From Eubacterium sp. (lineage in GTDB: Bacteria > Bacillota > Clostridia > Lachnospirales > Lachnospiraceae): DNA of 64,000 nt. Location: the NCBI GenBank assembly GCA_017539165.1, contig JAFYHN010000079.1, positions 62,001-126,000 on the forward strand, given 5' to 3'. Below the pieces are notes generated by a model. That model ran no database searches, had not been told where the DNA came from, and saw nothing but the letters and a program-made list of their open reading frames with translations. How positions within the stretch are numbered: the stretch's first letter is position 1; the number at the start of each line of letters is the position of its first letter. Position numbers and translations under genes: made by a program. Below are positions 40,159 through 49,800 of the stretch, piece by piece.

Positions 40159-41305
40159 TCTTTCTAACTATTTCTTTAACACTCTTAAAAAATATATCTT
40201 TTAAATACATAAGAATTTTACTAACAATTAAGGAAGCTATAAAAACTACTACTCCATAAATTATTTCGTATATAAACACTTTTATGCCAACTACACCTGT
40301 ATACGTAAGAATTTTATTTCTAATATCAAATCGATTAGATAGTATATCATTTACGGCAACATGAAATATATATATATACATTGTTGTTTTTCCGATTGAA
40401 CAGACTAACAAAGAAGTTTTTTCATTTTTCTGAATCCATCCAAAACATCCAAAAACAAATAGAACAATACATATTACTGATAGGAGTGCATAACTTGTAA
40501 ACCAAAATAAAGGCTCTTCCGATATTTCTACTCTACTATACATATAATACTGAATAACAGATCGAATTAAATTGATAAACATCCATCCAAATCCACCTAT
40601 AATTCCAAGCTTAATATCTCCTTTAAAAGTGCTAATATTTTTATATAAGAATGCACCTAATAAAACATAAATACCAGCTGCCATTGACGCTGAGAAAGCA
40701 TGATGAGAAAACTCAAATAATCCATTTATAGTAATGTCATTGGCTAATAATACTATAAATAACAACACAACAAGCAATATATATTTTTTTCTTTTTGAAG
40801 TTAAATCCTTACTAACATAGATATTTAAATATGAATGCAATCCTTTTAAAGCCGGATATAACAAGACAACAATCACATATACGTATAAGAACCAAAGATG
40901 GTCACAACCCGGTATTACATTCTGCCATCTCAACAAACCATAATATAATATATTCCAATACTCTTGACTCGAATGGATAATACTTTCTCTTAATCCACAG
41001 TTTCCGACTATCCAGTTATAGAAGAAAAACATAATAACAGAATATACTCCTAGAGGAATCAGTATTTTTCTTATCGTATTTCGTAGTTTCATTCTATAAT
41101 CATCTACTTCAAAAAAGAAAAAGCCCAGAATAACCCAGAATACAGCTACTCCATCCCCTACAGCACATGCAACAAAGGTCCTTACTATATCGGACTTTCC
41201 ATTTATAACTCCATCCAACTTTATATGAGTTCCAATAACCATTAAACAGCCAATGATTCTTAATAATTCAACGTATATATCTTTTTTTTTCGAGCTTTCC
41301 TTCAT
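40142..41305 (-). CDS. Acyltransferase 3 family membrane protein
   Basis: 387 aa with about ten membrane helices. The N-terminal motif ELLRIIGCLMVIGTHI near residue 13 contains the family's conserved Arg and His (R...H in helix 1). This family (OafA, WecH, IcaC-like) O-acylates sugars or moves acyl groups to exported glycans. It starts 22 bases after the GT2 stop and is the last gene of the YfhO-GT2-acyltransferase operon, so it most likely acylates the sugar or polymer handled by those two. The substrate is not readable. Confidence 0.85.
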   Translation of the reverse strand: MKESSKKKDIYVELLRIIGCLMVIGTHIKLDGVINGKSDIVRTFVACAVGDGVAVFWVILGFFFFEVDDYRMKLRNTIRKILIPLGVYSVIMFFFYNWIVGNCGLRESIIHSSQEYWNILYYGLLRWQNVIPGCDHLWFLYVYVIVVLLYPALKGLHSYLNIYVSKDLTSKRKKYILLVVLLFIVLLANDITINGLFEFSHHAFSASMAAGIYVLLGAFLYKNISTFKGDIKLGIIGGFGWMFINLIRSVIQYYMYSRVEISEEPLFWFTSYALLSVICIVLFVFGCFGWIQKNEKTSLLVCSIGKTTMYIYIFHVAVNDILSNRFDIRNKILTYTGVVGIKVFIYEIIYGVVVFIASLIVSKILMYLKDIFFKSVKEIVRKKKLSD

Positions 41306-41327
41306 AATCCTCTCACACTTAACTAGT

Positions 41328-42263
41328 TTATAATTTCGAATTATAAATGTTATTTATATTCATTAATTGTTCTTCAAAGTCTTGTTTATTCTTCTGAACT
41401 ATAGTTTCTAAGATCATTCCTGCAAAAAAACTTTGTATTGCAGCTATAATCATAAATCCACAAACAATAAGTGTTGGAAAACGTGGAACAAGACCTGTCT
41501 CAAAATACTCTATAAGTACAGGAGTAAAAAACACCGCCGATATAACAGTCAAAATAAGAGCCAATATTCCAAAATATGCCATTGGTTTATACTGTCTATA
41601 TAGACTCATTATCATCTTTAATACTCTCAACCCATCAGAATAGGTATCAAGTTTAGATTCACTCCCATCAGTTCTATCTCTGTAATCGATTACAACATTT
41701 TCAATATGCATATTCTTATCTATTGCATGTATACTCATTTCTGTTTCAATCTCAAATCCTTTTGACAGAACAGGAAATGTTTTTACAAACTGATATGAAA
41801 AAGCTCTGTATCCGGTCATAATATCTCTGATATTACTTCCAAAAAGAAAATTGATACTTCCTCGCACAAATGAATTTCCTATATTGTGAAATGGTCTTTT
41901 ATTCTGCTCAAAATATGTTGACGAAAGTCGATCTCCAACAACCATATCCACCTGCTTGTTTTTCACCAATTCAACCATTTCTTTCGACGCTTCTGCTGGA
42001 TATGTATCGTCTGCATCTACCATCACATACACCTTAGCATCAATTTCCCGAAACATCCTTCTTATAACATTCCCTTTGCCCTGCATATACTCATGACAAA
42101 CAACTGCACCTGCATTTCGTGATAATTCTGCTGATTTGTCAGTCGAATTATTATCATAAACATATATTGTCGCTTCTGGAAGCTCCCTCTTAAAATCAGA
42201 AACAACCTTTCCTATTGTTTTTTCTTCATTAAAACATGGAATAATTACCGCAACCTCGTCCAA
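41328..42263 (-). CDS. GT2 polyprenyl-phosphate sugar synthase with two C-terminal helices
   Basis: 311 aa. VIIPCFNEEKTIG at the N-terminus, MVDADDTYPAE near residue 82 (metal site), and MTGYRAFS near 150, typical of the DPM1/DPG-synthase subgroup. Two C-terminal helices near 230-250 and 262-284 replace the usual GEY ending by ILETIVQKNKQD. It starts 2 bases after the stop of the YfhO-DUF6020 fusion gene, which makes it the obvious partner of that protein. Confidence 0.9.
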   Translation of the reverse strand: MDEVAVIIPCFNEEKTIGKVVSDFKRELPEATIYVYDNNSTDKSAELSRNAGAVVCHEYMQGKGNVIRRMFREIDAKVYVMVDADDTYPAEASKEMVELVKNKQVDMVVGDRLSSTYFEQNKRPFHNIGNSFVRGSINFLFGSNIRDIMTGYRAFSYQFVKTFPVLSKGFEIETEMSIHAIDKNMHIENVVIDYRDRTDGSESKLDTYSDGLRVLKMIMSLYRQYKPMAYFGILALILTVISAVFFTPVLIEYFETGLVPRFPTLIVCGFMIIAAIQSFFAGMILETIVQKNKQDFEEQLMNINNIYNSKL

Positions 42264-42265
42264 TA

Positions 42266-45200
42266 CTATTTCTTCTCCTTATAATTCTTTATTCCCACCA
42301 TAGCTGCCAATGTAAAAATACCAATCTCAATACTCGGCAAAGAATACCTGGCATCAGGTGCCGGAATTGCCAAAAACATAATCACCAGATAGATTATTAG
42401 TGGTACAAATACCATAATGTACTTTTTCTTCTTTTTTATTATCAATATAGTAGACGAAAGAATAATCACAAACAAACTAAGTCCCCCTCTATAAAAACAG
42501 GTTCTTAATAAGGTGTTATCCGCATAACTCTCAGTTAACCAGTTGGTAATATTATACAAAAACGTATACCTTATAGATTCATCTTGTTCTATACCCACAA
42601 GTGGAGTCTCTGATGCGTTTTGAATAACAAAATCGTATGGTGTAGATATCTCCCATATCTGATTTGCCATGGCAAAGAAAGCATCAAACCACACCACAGG
42701 GTGTTCTGTTACCAACTTAGCATTAAGACATATAATAAACGAACCATAATTTTCATTTTCTACAAGATCATTTAGCTTTACCAGTTTATCAGTTTCAATT
42801 TCTCCCCATAATCTTGCTATAGAGTCTACCCAATATCGATTATAACATCTTGACCATTCGGATACTTCCATAACCTTTTCAAGCATCTCAACATCCTCAG
42901 TATCCATATCAACGTCTTCTGATGCAGCCGCTCCAATCATAGAAAGTGGTGTTCCATACTTTACATATGGATCAACTTCTTTTACATTATTAAGATTAAA
43001 TAAAATAGAATATATCAAAATATATAATCCTATATGAGTTAATAAAACAACTAAGCATTTCCTTATATTCTTTTTATCATGTTTTACAAGAAATACAGTA
43101 ATCAACATGATTCCAACAAATGTAGCTGCAAATCCACCTTTTCTGCATAAAGTAGCAAAAATAGAACCCGCAGATAATATCAGAAGATCACCCACTCCAA
43201 TCTTTTTCTTCATTAGCACATTAAACATACCTGCAGTTAATGCCAACATAGACATCGCAAATATAGTGTCTTTATAAATTATCTCCAAATAAAACATTGG
43301 TACTACGGATATTATGGAAATAAAAGTGTATATCCTCATCGCTTTAGGAGACCATTTTTCGAATGAAACAATGATGTAGTATGACACAAGAAGCCAAACC
43401 ATAGTCTGAAAAATATTGACTCCATAGATAAACTTACCATTAAAAGTTAAAATCTTTACAAACAGATAATACCCATATGTATCCCAATCACTAGGTGCAT
43501 TTTCTAAAACACGTAATAATACTCTTAAAACATCATCCTGCAAATAGTATCCAGGATATGTCGAAAAAAGAAAGCAAAGCGTAATGATTGATACTAATGC
43601 AAAACAACCTTTAGAATTTAGTTTACTTAGTTTTAAATCAAATCTTTCTAAAAATTTTACTTTAATGTCATTTTCATATAATTCAATTATATTATGAATA
43701 TTGAACCATGAACAATAAATCAATATAGGAATATAATATGCCCATTTCCATATCTGAAATACGAGATTTCCAGAAATTAGATGATCGTTATTTATAACAT
43801 CACCTATCGGAAGCATTATTAAAAATAAAGAGGTTAAAAATATTTCTATTAAGATCCTAATATTTGATGTCTTTTTATTTTGTTTATTTACATGCTCTTT
43901 TCTTAGTAAGAGCCAAGAAATAAAACCAACTAAAATGACAAACCATGAATTGGAAAATGCTGCATGTGTTGATTTTGCAAATACAACTGGAATTGGAGAA
44001 AGAGCGATCAATAACCAAGCAAGAATAATACGACGTTTTATTACTACTCTTCTTTTCTCATGTCTCCAACAATATAATACTCCATAAACACAAACAATCA
44101 AAAGAAATAATGTCGTTATAACAATACCAAGCCACATTCCTTCCGGTGTATATACAAGTTTTATCTCATGTTGTCCAGCTGAAACATTTAGTCCAATTCC
44201 ATCCAGATAGTTGATTATGTTCTCTTCTTTGCCATCTACATATGCTTTAAAACCTGGTAGATTTGGCATAGCCATATATAATAAACCATTTTTATCTGAA
44301 TTGATCCATCCCTTTATTTCTCTGGATTCACAGGCTACATTTATCATAACAGTCTGCGCTAATGAGTTATATAAAGCTTTGAAATCATTTTCGTTTAGAG
44401 CAGCAAATGTCACTCCATTTTTAGTTAAATTGTATACTGGTCTAGGTGCATTAAAATATAAGGTATTACATTCTCCCTCTATAGCTTCTCCAACATATTC
44501 AATTGCATTGGCTATCTGAATATATACCTTTCCCGTGCTACTCTTTCCCATCAAAAACACAAATATAGCACTACCATCAACCTCTTCTTCTATGAAATAA
44601 TAATTCTTCTCAGAATCAACCGCTTCACTAACGTCTGATATTCGTTTTATTTCGATTCCATTATATATTTTACCGATATTAAATATATCAGAAAAAGCAT
44701 TTTCTTTATCGAAAGCCGTGTCATAATAATCCGTTTCTTTTGAATGAGCATTCCAGTTTTCCAATTTATCATTCTTATTCATTATTATTCCCAATGGAAG
44801 GGCATAATTATTCTGATGAAGGATTAGGTTGCTACTTACTGCAACTTCCGGATAAGGAGAAACCGTATAGGTGTCTTCTGAATCTGTAACATGATACTTT
44901 ACATGAAGCATCATGTCCGCAAGCGGAGAGCCATTTGTATAATAAGTCAGATTCGTTCCATAAAGAACTCCCCATCTATAATACAGATCCTCTTCCTGTT
45001 TAAAACTTGAAGACGTATAGTAACTCAATGAATTAGTTTTAGTCATTAATGCAATATTTTGATTATCATTTGTTCCGGGACGTTCAGTAATTATAAATGG
45101 ATTATTTATATCAGCCACAACCTCTGAAAATTTTTTCATTTTTTCAGAGTATTTTAAATCTCTTGTATTGTCTTTTGTATTCATTGAATATCGTAAAGAA

Positions 45201-46624
45201 CCTAAAGCACTTACGACTAATTCAAAAATCATAATCACTAAAAATATACACTTTGAAAATTTAGAATTTTTACTAACAGCGTAGTAACAAGCTAAGCATA
45301 CATAAATAAATAAGATAATAAAAGCCGGAATAAAAACCTTGAAAGAAACATCGGCTGATTCACTATATACTGAAGCAAGAATATATGATAATACTAATAA
45401 AACAGAAGGAACTACTGTACTTAATAATACCTTTTTTTTCGAAAAATTATCAAAATTTTTAATCACGTCAAAAAACATAGACACTGCAAAGAAAATAAAA
45501 AAGCATGCAAATCTATTTGGCACCTGCCATTGATGATGAAATCCATGAAAAACAAAATTAATAAACTCATTATTGAATGCTAGATATAAAATGATTGTTA
45601 TTATAATAGTTTTGATTTTTTTTGACTTACTAACATCCTTTACAAAAAAATACAAAGGTAATAATAATAATACCGGTAAACCACAATAGATATTCGCTCT
45701 ATATTCCTGTGGTGATGTTATAACACCACCACTAAGTGGACTAAAATCTGATAATGGAAGAAAAATATTCCCAAACCAGCTTAGCAATGATGGCCACGAA
45801 CTATCTCCTGATTCATAAGGTGAATTGAGCGTTCTAAAATAATATGGAATTAATACAAATGCTGATAAACCTGCGGCAATAATAGATGCTACAGCCAATC
45901 GAATTCCACTTATAAAAAATTGTTTAATATCTTTAAAATCTATAAGAATAAAATACAAAACAATAAATATACACAATATAAATGCATTATATGCATCACA
46001 TGTCATAAAAATAAAGAGTGAAAGTACATATGCTGAAAGCTTCTTTTCATATACTATTTTTTCTATTCCTAAGAAGACTAGTGGTATAAATATCATATAT
46101 CTAAAACCGCTATATATAAAATATGCAGTACTGTATGAAGACAATGAATATGCCACACCTGCTAATATTAATTTTGGATTCGCTTTATCTACTTTACTGA
46201 ATTTTTTATGAATTAAATAATTTACAAAAAAAACTCCTGCTAACACGAAATAAAGATCATATACAAATGAAAAGATACTTGTATATAATTCCTTAGGTAC
46301 TATAAGAAATATAATGTATAACCAAGGTCTCATAAACATGTATAGAAATGTATATGATCTAACACCAAAATTATCCGCAACTATCCCCTGACTATAATCA
46401 AGAAATCCAACTCCATTACCAGCCTTAACATTATCTACAGCGTTAACAAATTCTGCATATACTTGCGTAAAACCTATTCCTGCAACTGGAAAATTTTCTC
46501 CATATGGTATTATTCCACATATTATTTTGCTCATTAATAGAACAACATATGTCACAGCAATAACAGAAAAATATACATAATTATCTTTTACATATCTAGT
46601 TAATCTCTTGTAGAATTTTGTCAT
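42266..46624 (-). CDS. Fusion of a YfhO unit with a DUF6020-like membrane unit (1452 aa)
   Basis: Residues ~1-850 are a YfhO-like unit: FINFVFHGFH and VPNRF near residue 360 and a C-terminal beta-domain with a diverged signature (AMPNLPGFKAYVDGKEE, near 780). Its loop 1 (VAGIGFTQVYAEF) lacks the Asp found in the other copies. Residues ~865-1452 are a second polytopic unit with STYPGYYLQDD near 1021, IIYKDTIF near 1115 and CRKGGF near 1160, which I recognise as most like DUF6020 proteins, themselves probable GT-C enzymes (moderate recall). It heads a three-gene operon with its own promoter. Two transferase units in one chain suggest a two-step or paired activity. Confidence 0.8.
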   Translation of the reverse strand: MTKFYKRLTRYVKDNYVYFSVIAVTYVVLLMSKIICGIIPYGENFPVAGIGFTQVYAEFVNAVDNVKAGNGVGFLDYSQGIVADNFGVRSYTFLYMFMRPWLYIIFLIVPKELYTSIFSFVYDLYFVLAGVFFVNYLIHKKFSKVDKANPKLILAGVAYSLSSYSTAYFIYSGFRYMIFIPLVFLGIEKIVYEKKLSAYVLSLFIFMTCDAYNAFILCIFIVLYFILIDFKDIKQFFISGIRLAVASIIAAGLSAFVLIPYYFRTLNSPYESGDSSWPSLLSWFGNIFLPLSDFSPLSGGVITSPQEYRANIYCGLPVLLLLPLYFFVKDVSKSKKIKTIIITIILYLAFNNEFINFVFHGFHHQWQVPNRFACFFIFFAVSMFFDVIKNFDNFSKKKVLLSTVVPSVLLVLSYILASVYSESADVSFKVFIPAFIILFIYVCLACYYAVSKNSKFSKCIFLVIMIFELVVSALGSLRYSMNTKDNTRDLKYSEKMKKFSEVVADINNPFIITERPGTNDNQNIALMTKTNSLSYYTSSSFKQEEDLYYRWGVLYGTNLTYYTNGSPLADMMLHVKYHVTDSEDTYTVSPYPEVAVSSNLILHQNNYALPLGIIMNKNDKLENWNAHSKETDYYDTAFDKENAFSDIFNIGKIYNGIEIKRISDVSEAVDSEKNYYFIEEEVDGSAIFVFLMGKSSTGKVYIQIANAIEYVGEAIEGECNTLYFNAPRPVYNLTKNGVTFAALNENDFKALYNSLAQTVMINVACESREIKGWINSDKNGLLYMAMPNLPGFKAYVDGKEENIINYLDGIGLNVSAGQHEIKLVYTPEGMWLGIVITTLFLLIVCVYGVLYCWRHEKRRVVIKRRIILAWLLIALSPIPVVFAKSTHAAFSNSWFVILVGFISWLLLRKEHVNKQNKKTSNIRILIEIFLTSLFLIMLPIGDVINNDHLISGNLVFQIWKWAYYIPILIYCSWFNIHNIIELYENDIKVKFLERFDLKLSKLNSKGCFALVSIITLCFLFSTYPGYYLQDDVLRVLLRVLENAPSDWDTYGYYLFVKILTFNGKFIYGVNIFQTMVWLLVSYYIIVSFEKWSPKAMRIYTFISIISVVPMFYLEIIYKDTIFAMSMLALTAGMFNVLMKKKIGVGDLLILSAGSIFATLCRKGGFAATFVGIMLITVFLVKHDKKNIRKCLVVLLTHIGLYILIYSILFNLNNVKEVDPYVKYGTPLSMIGAAASEDVDMDTEDVEMLEKVMEVSEWSRCYNRYWVDSIARLWGEIETDKLVKLNDLVENENYGSFIICLNAKLVTEHPVVWFDAFFAMANQIWEISTPYDFVIQNASETPLVGIEQDESIRYTFLYNITNWLTESYADNTLLRTCFYRGGLSLFVIILSSTILIIKKKKKYIMVFVPLIIYLVIMFLAIPAPDARYSLPSIEIGIFTLAAMVGIKNYKEKK

Positions 46625-46693
46625 TTTGTTTTCCCTACACCCTTTTATAATTGTTGTAAAATATTTATTCTATACTCTTAAAATCTAATCACA

Positions 46694-46722
46694 ATAATAC
46701 CAAAAATCTAATTATATAACAA
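46694..46722 (-). promoter_or_regulatory. Promoter of the YfhO-DUF6020/GT2/acyltransferase operon
   Basis: Minus strand: TTGTTA (46717-46722), 17-nt spacer, TATTAT (46694-46699) preceded by TG (extended -10). It lies between the pilus-operon terminator and the ATG at 46624. Confidence 0.6.
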
Positions 46723-46732
46723 TTTATTTTAT

Positions 46733-46779
46733 CTAAATAAAAGCAAATTTGAGGCCTCCCTGAATCTCAGGAAGGCCTC
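46733..46779 (-). terminator. Terminator of the type IV pilus operon
   Basis: 13-bp stem with a 3-nt loop (arms 46751-46763 and 46767-46779). The single imperfect pair is G-U on the minus RNA but C-A on the plus RNA, so the minus strand is the one selected. It is followed by AAATTTGCTTTTATTT and lies about 43 nt past the stop at 46822. Confidence 0.85.
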
Positions 46780-46821
46780 ATTCTATTTGAAGATCACTCT
46801 TCTATATTTACTTGTTACATA

Positions 46822-49800
46822 CTAGTTAAGATCTATCAGCGAAGGCTTATACTGAATTCTCAGAATAGCACTTGCCTGACCTGCCGGATTGTTAGCATCC
46901 TCAACCTGAACAACTATGTATGCATACTGTGAACCAGCTCCACTATCGAAGCAATCATCTGAAAGTGCAATCATAGGAGTAACTCCATCAGATCTGTACT
47001 TCATACCAGCAGATTCCGTTAAACCTGCCTTTATAGGCTTAAGAACGTTTTCTACTACTGAATTTTCGATATCGATTGTACCATCATCAAATGTATTTTC
47101 ATATCTGTCAGAATCGAATATCAACTTATCAGTTCCTTCGTCGTACTTATAAACTCCTCCAGAACCATCCGCAGTATGATTTACATTCCAGTATATCTTA
47201 ACATGTCCAAGCTTCGTAGTATTAGCAATATTTGCGAAGAAATCAAATCCCTTGAAATCAGAAAGTTCTTCTATCTCTGTATAGTAATCACAATCGTCAC
47301 CACTAAACTCGATAATATTTCTATTAGCCTTTCCAGCTTCATAAAGATCCATTGTTGTATCAAGATCGTGAAGTGTTACAGAAGGTCCTCTAGCACTCTT
47401 CTTACCGGCATTAACGATACAGTTGATGAAGAGTTTTCTTTCATCATTGTTCTCACGTCCATATCCAGTTACAAGACCGTGTCCAGCACCGGTATATGTT
47501 ATACTTCCATACTGATACAGGAAGTAGTTATTAATACCATCCATAGGATCAGCAGCAAAGAGTGAAGATGAAGTACCTGGTGTACCACCTACAAGCGAAT
47601 AATAAACAACAAGGTTTTCGTCCTCTACATCAACAGCATAACTTCCAGGTGCTGTAGCAGCAATCTGAAGATCACGTGTGATTGTGAAAGGATACATAGT
47701 AATAATACCGTCGTTATTACGCGATGCCTTATCAGTAGGTAATGTAAGTGAATTACCACCTGATGCAATGGCATTTCTCATATGCTTAGTACCAATACGT
47801 GTTAAGTTGTTTGATGTTTCTTCTGCTTTCTGATAGAAGGATGTGTACTTATACATAAGATGCTGCTGATAGTTATCACTACCAAAATGACCAATATCAA
47901 ATGTTATATACTTACCCTTGTATGAAAGCATTCTAGATGAAAGTGAGATACCACTATTTCCTTCACCAACGATATCTGACATAAAGTATGTTGACTTAGG
48001 ATACTTAGCAGAATCCTCTGAAACAACTGCAGGATTTGCAGTTGAAGCAGGAGTGTAATTTGAATAAGTAAATTCAGCATTACCATTTGCATCTGTATTA
48101 CTTGATTCATTAACACCAGTTGTTTCCTTCGCATAAACTGTTTTACCAGCTATCTCATTTCCATTAGGATCAAGAACCTTAACTATAAGCTTCTGAGAAT
48201 CTGTCTCTCCAGTTAATGTTGTAGTAGTATTACTCTCTACATCATATCCAACTACGTTGTAGTTTTCTCTCTTGAATGAAGCGATTCCACTACCATCTGA
48301 TGTTGCTTGACCTTCATGTCCATTTACTGAATAGTCAATAGTTTCTCCAACTATTGGATTACCTGCATTATCTACAAATTTAACATCTATCGTCTGAAGA
48401 CCTGGAACAGATATTGTTCCTGTTTTCTTTGTAGAATCACTGATAGTATATGTAGGATGATCAAACTGAAGAACCGTTTCTTCACCACCATTTACAGTAA
48501 TCCAATTACCACCGGTACTTGGTTTTACTCTGAATGAACCAGCAAACTGCGATTCAGATCCATCCCACTCTCTTCTCATAGTCCTAAACTTGAGTTTAAC
48601 TCTACCATCACTATTTCTTCCTGATGACGTCTGATTTCTGATAATAGTATTATTATTGAAATTACCATATTCCATCGAAACATCAGCAGTAATAGTATCA
48701 GCAGAAGGATCTATAGGCATTGTCAGAGACTGAGCATTACCCCACTGATCAGCAAATTGTAATGTTACATTTGTTGGATAACTTCCCGTTCGCCTTATTG
48801 TAAAGTCGTAACCTGCATCATTATTTGAAACAGATGGAACTGTCTTCGTCTGATCGCCGAGCTTTATCTTTATAGAATCTGCATTCGGAGTTATCGTATC
48901 ATACTTCTGCTTAACAACCATTGTTCTGGACTGAACAGTTCTTGTCATAGCAGCCTTTGGATTAATTGTTATTCCATCAATTGTAACTTCAACATTATTA
49001 TCCTTAGGTGTATTTGTTGTAACAATCTTCTGATGTCTTGCATTCATACCAAATGCAGAACTTAGTTTTGATGACATTACCGCTGTACCTGCTGAATCAG
49101 ATGTTAATGAATCATGGAACAGAATCAGGTTACCTTCATCAGAGATATAGTCAAGTAAAGTATCACATGCTGCTTCATTAAGGTCATCCTTATTGAATGT
49201 TTCAGCTGCACCGATTGTTATACAATCATAAACATCGCTAAGTTTAACTCTATGCTTAGCTGAGTCGTAACTTGCATACCACAGATTATCCTGATACTGT
49301 TCAAAGAAGAAGTTCTCAAGAATCTTAGCATCTCTCCAACTGTAGTAATAGTTAAAGAAAGCATTTGGTATCTTGTTATTACCTATATCATTGTAGTTAC
49401 TAAATACATCATAATACTTTCTCTTATCTCTAAGAGTAGTATCATCACATATATCTTTTGCATAGTCTGCGAAGCTTGCTATTACATTTGCACCAGTCTT
49501 AGCATTTCTTGTTCTGTAGAACTTATCAGGATGGAACTGATCTACATGATTAAGCAACAGATCGTCCATTCTGTAAGAAGCCGCTGCATAAGCCTCAAGC
49601 TTAGCATTTGTTATTCCAGCATTATTCATCTGCGTCTGGAAATTAGGTGTAAGTGAAAATGTACTGTTAATAAGTGAATAGTTGATATTAACAGTATCTG
49701 TTGCACTGTTATAAGTTACAAATGTATCGCTATAACCTTCAACTCTACCATTAAGTACTGCCTGCATAGCCTGATACAGTTTATAATACTTATTTTTCTT

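Noticed and set aside
47176..47565. 129-codon plus-strand ORF
   Set aside because: Antisense shadow in the large secreted protein; no ribosome site and no recognisable domain.
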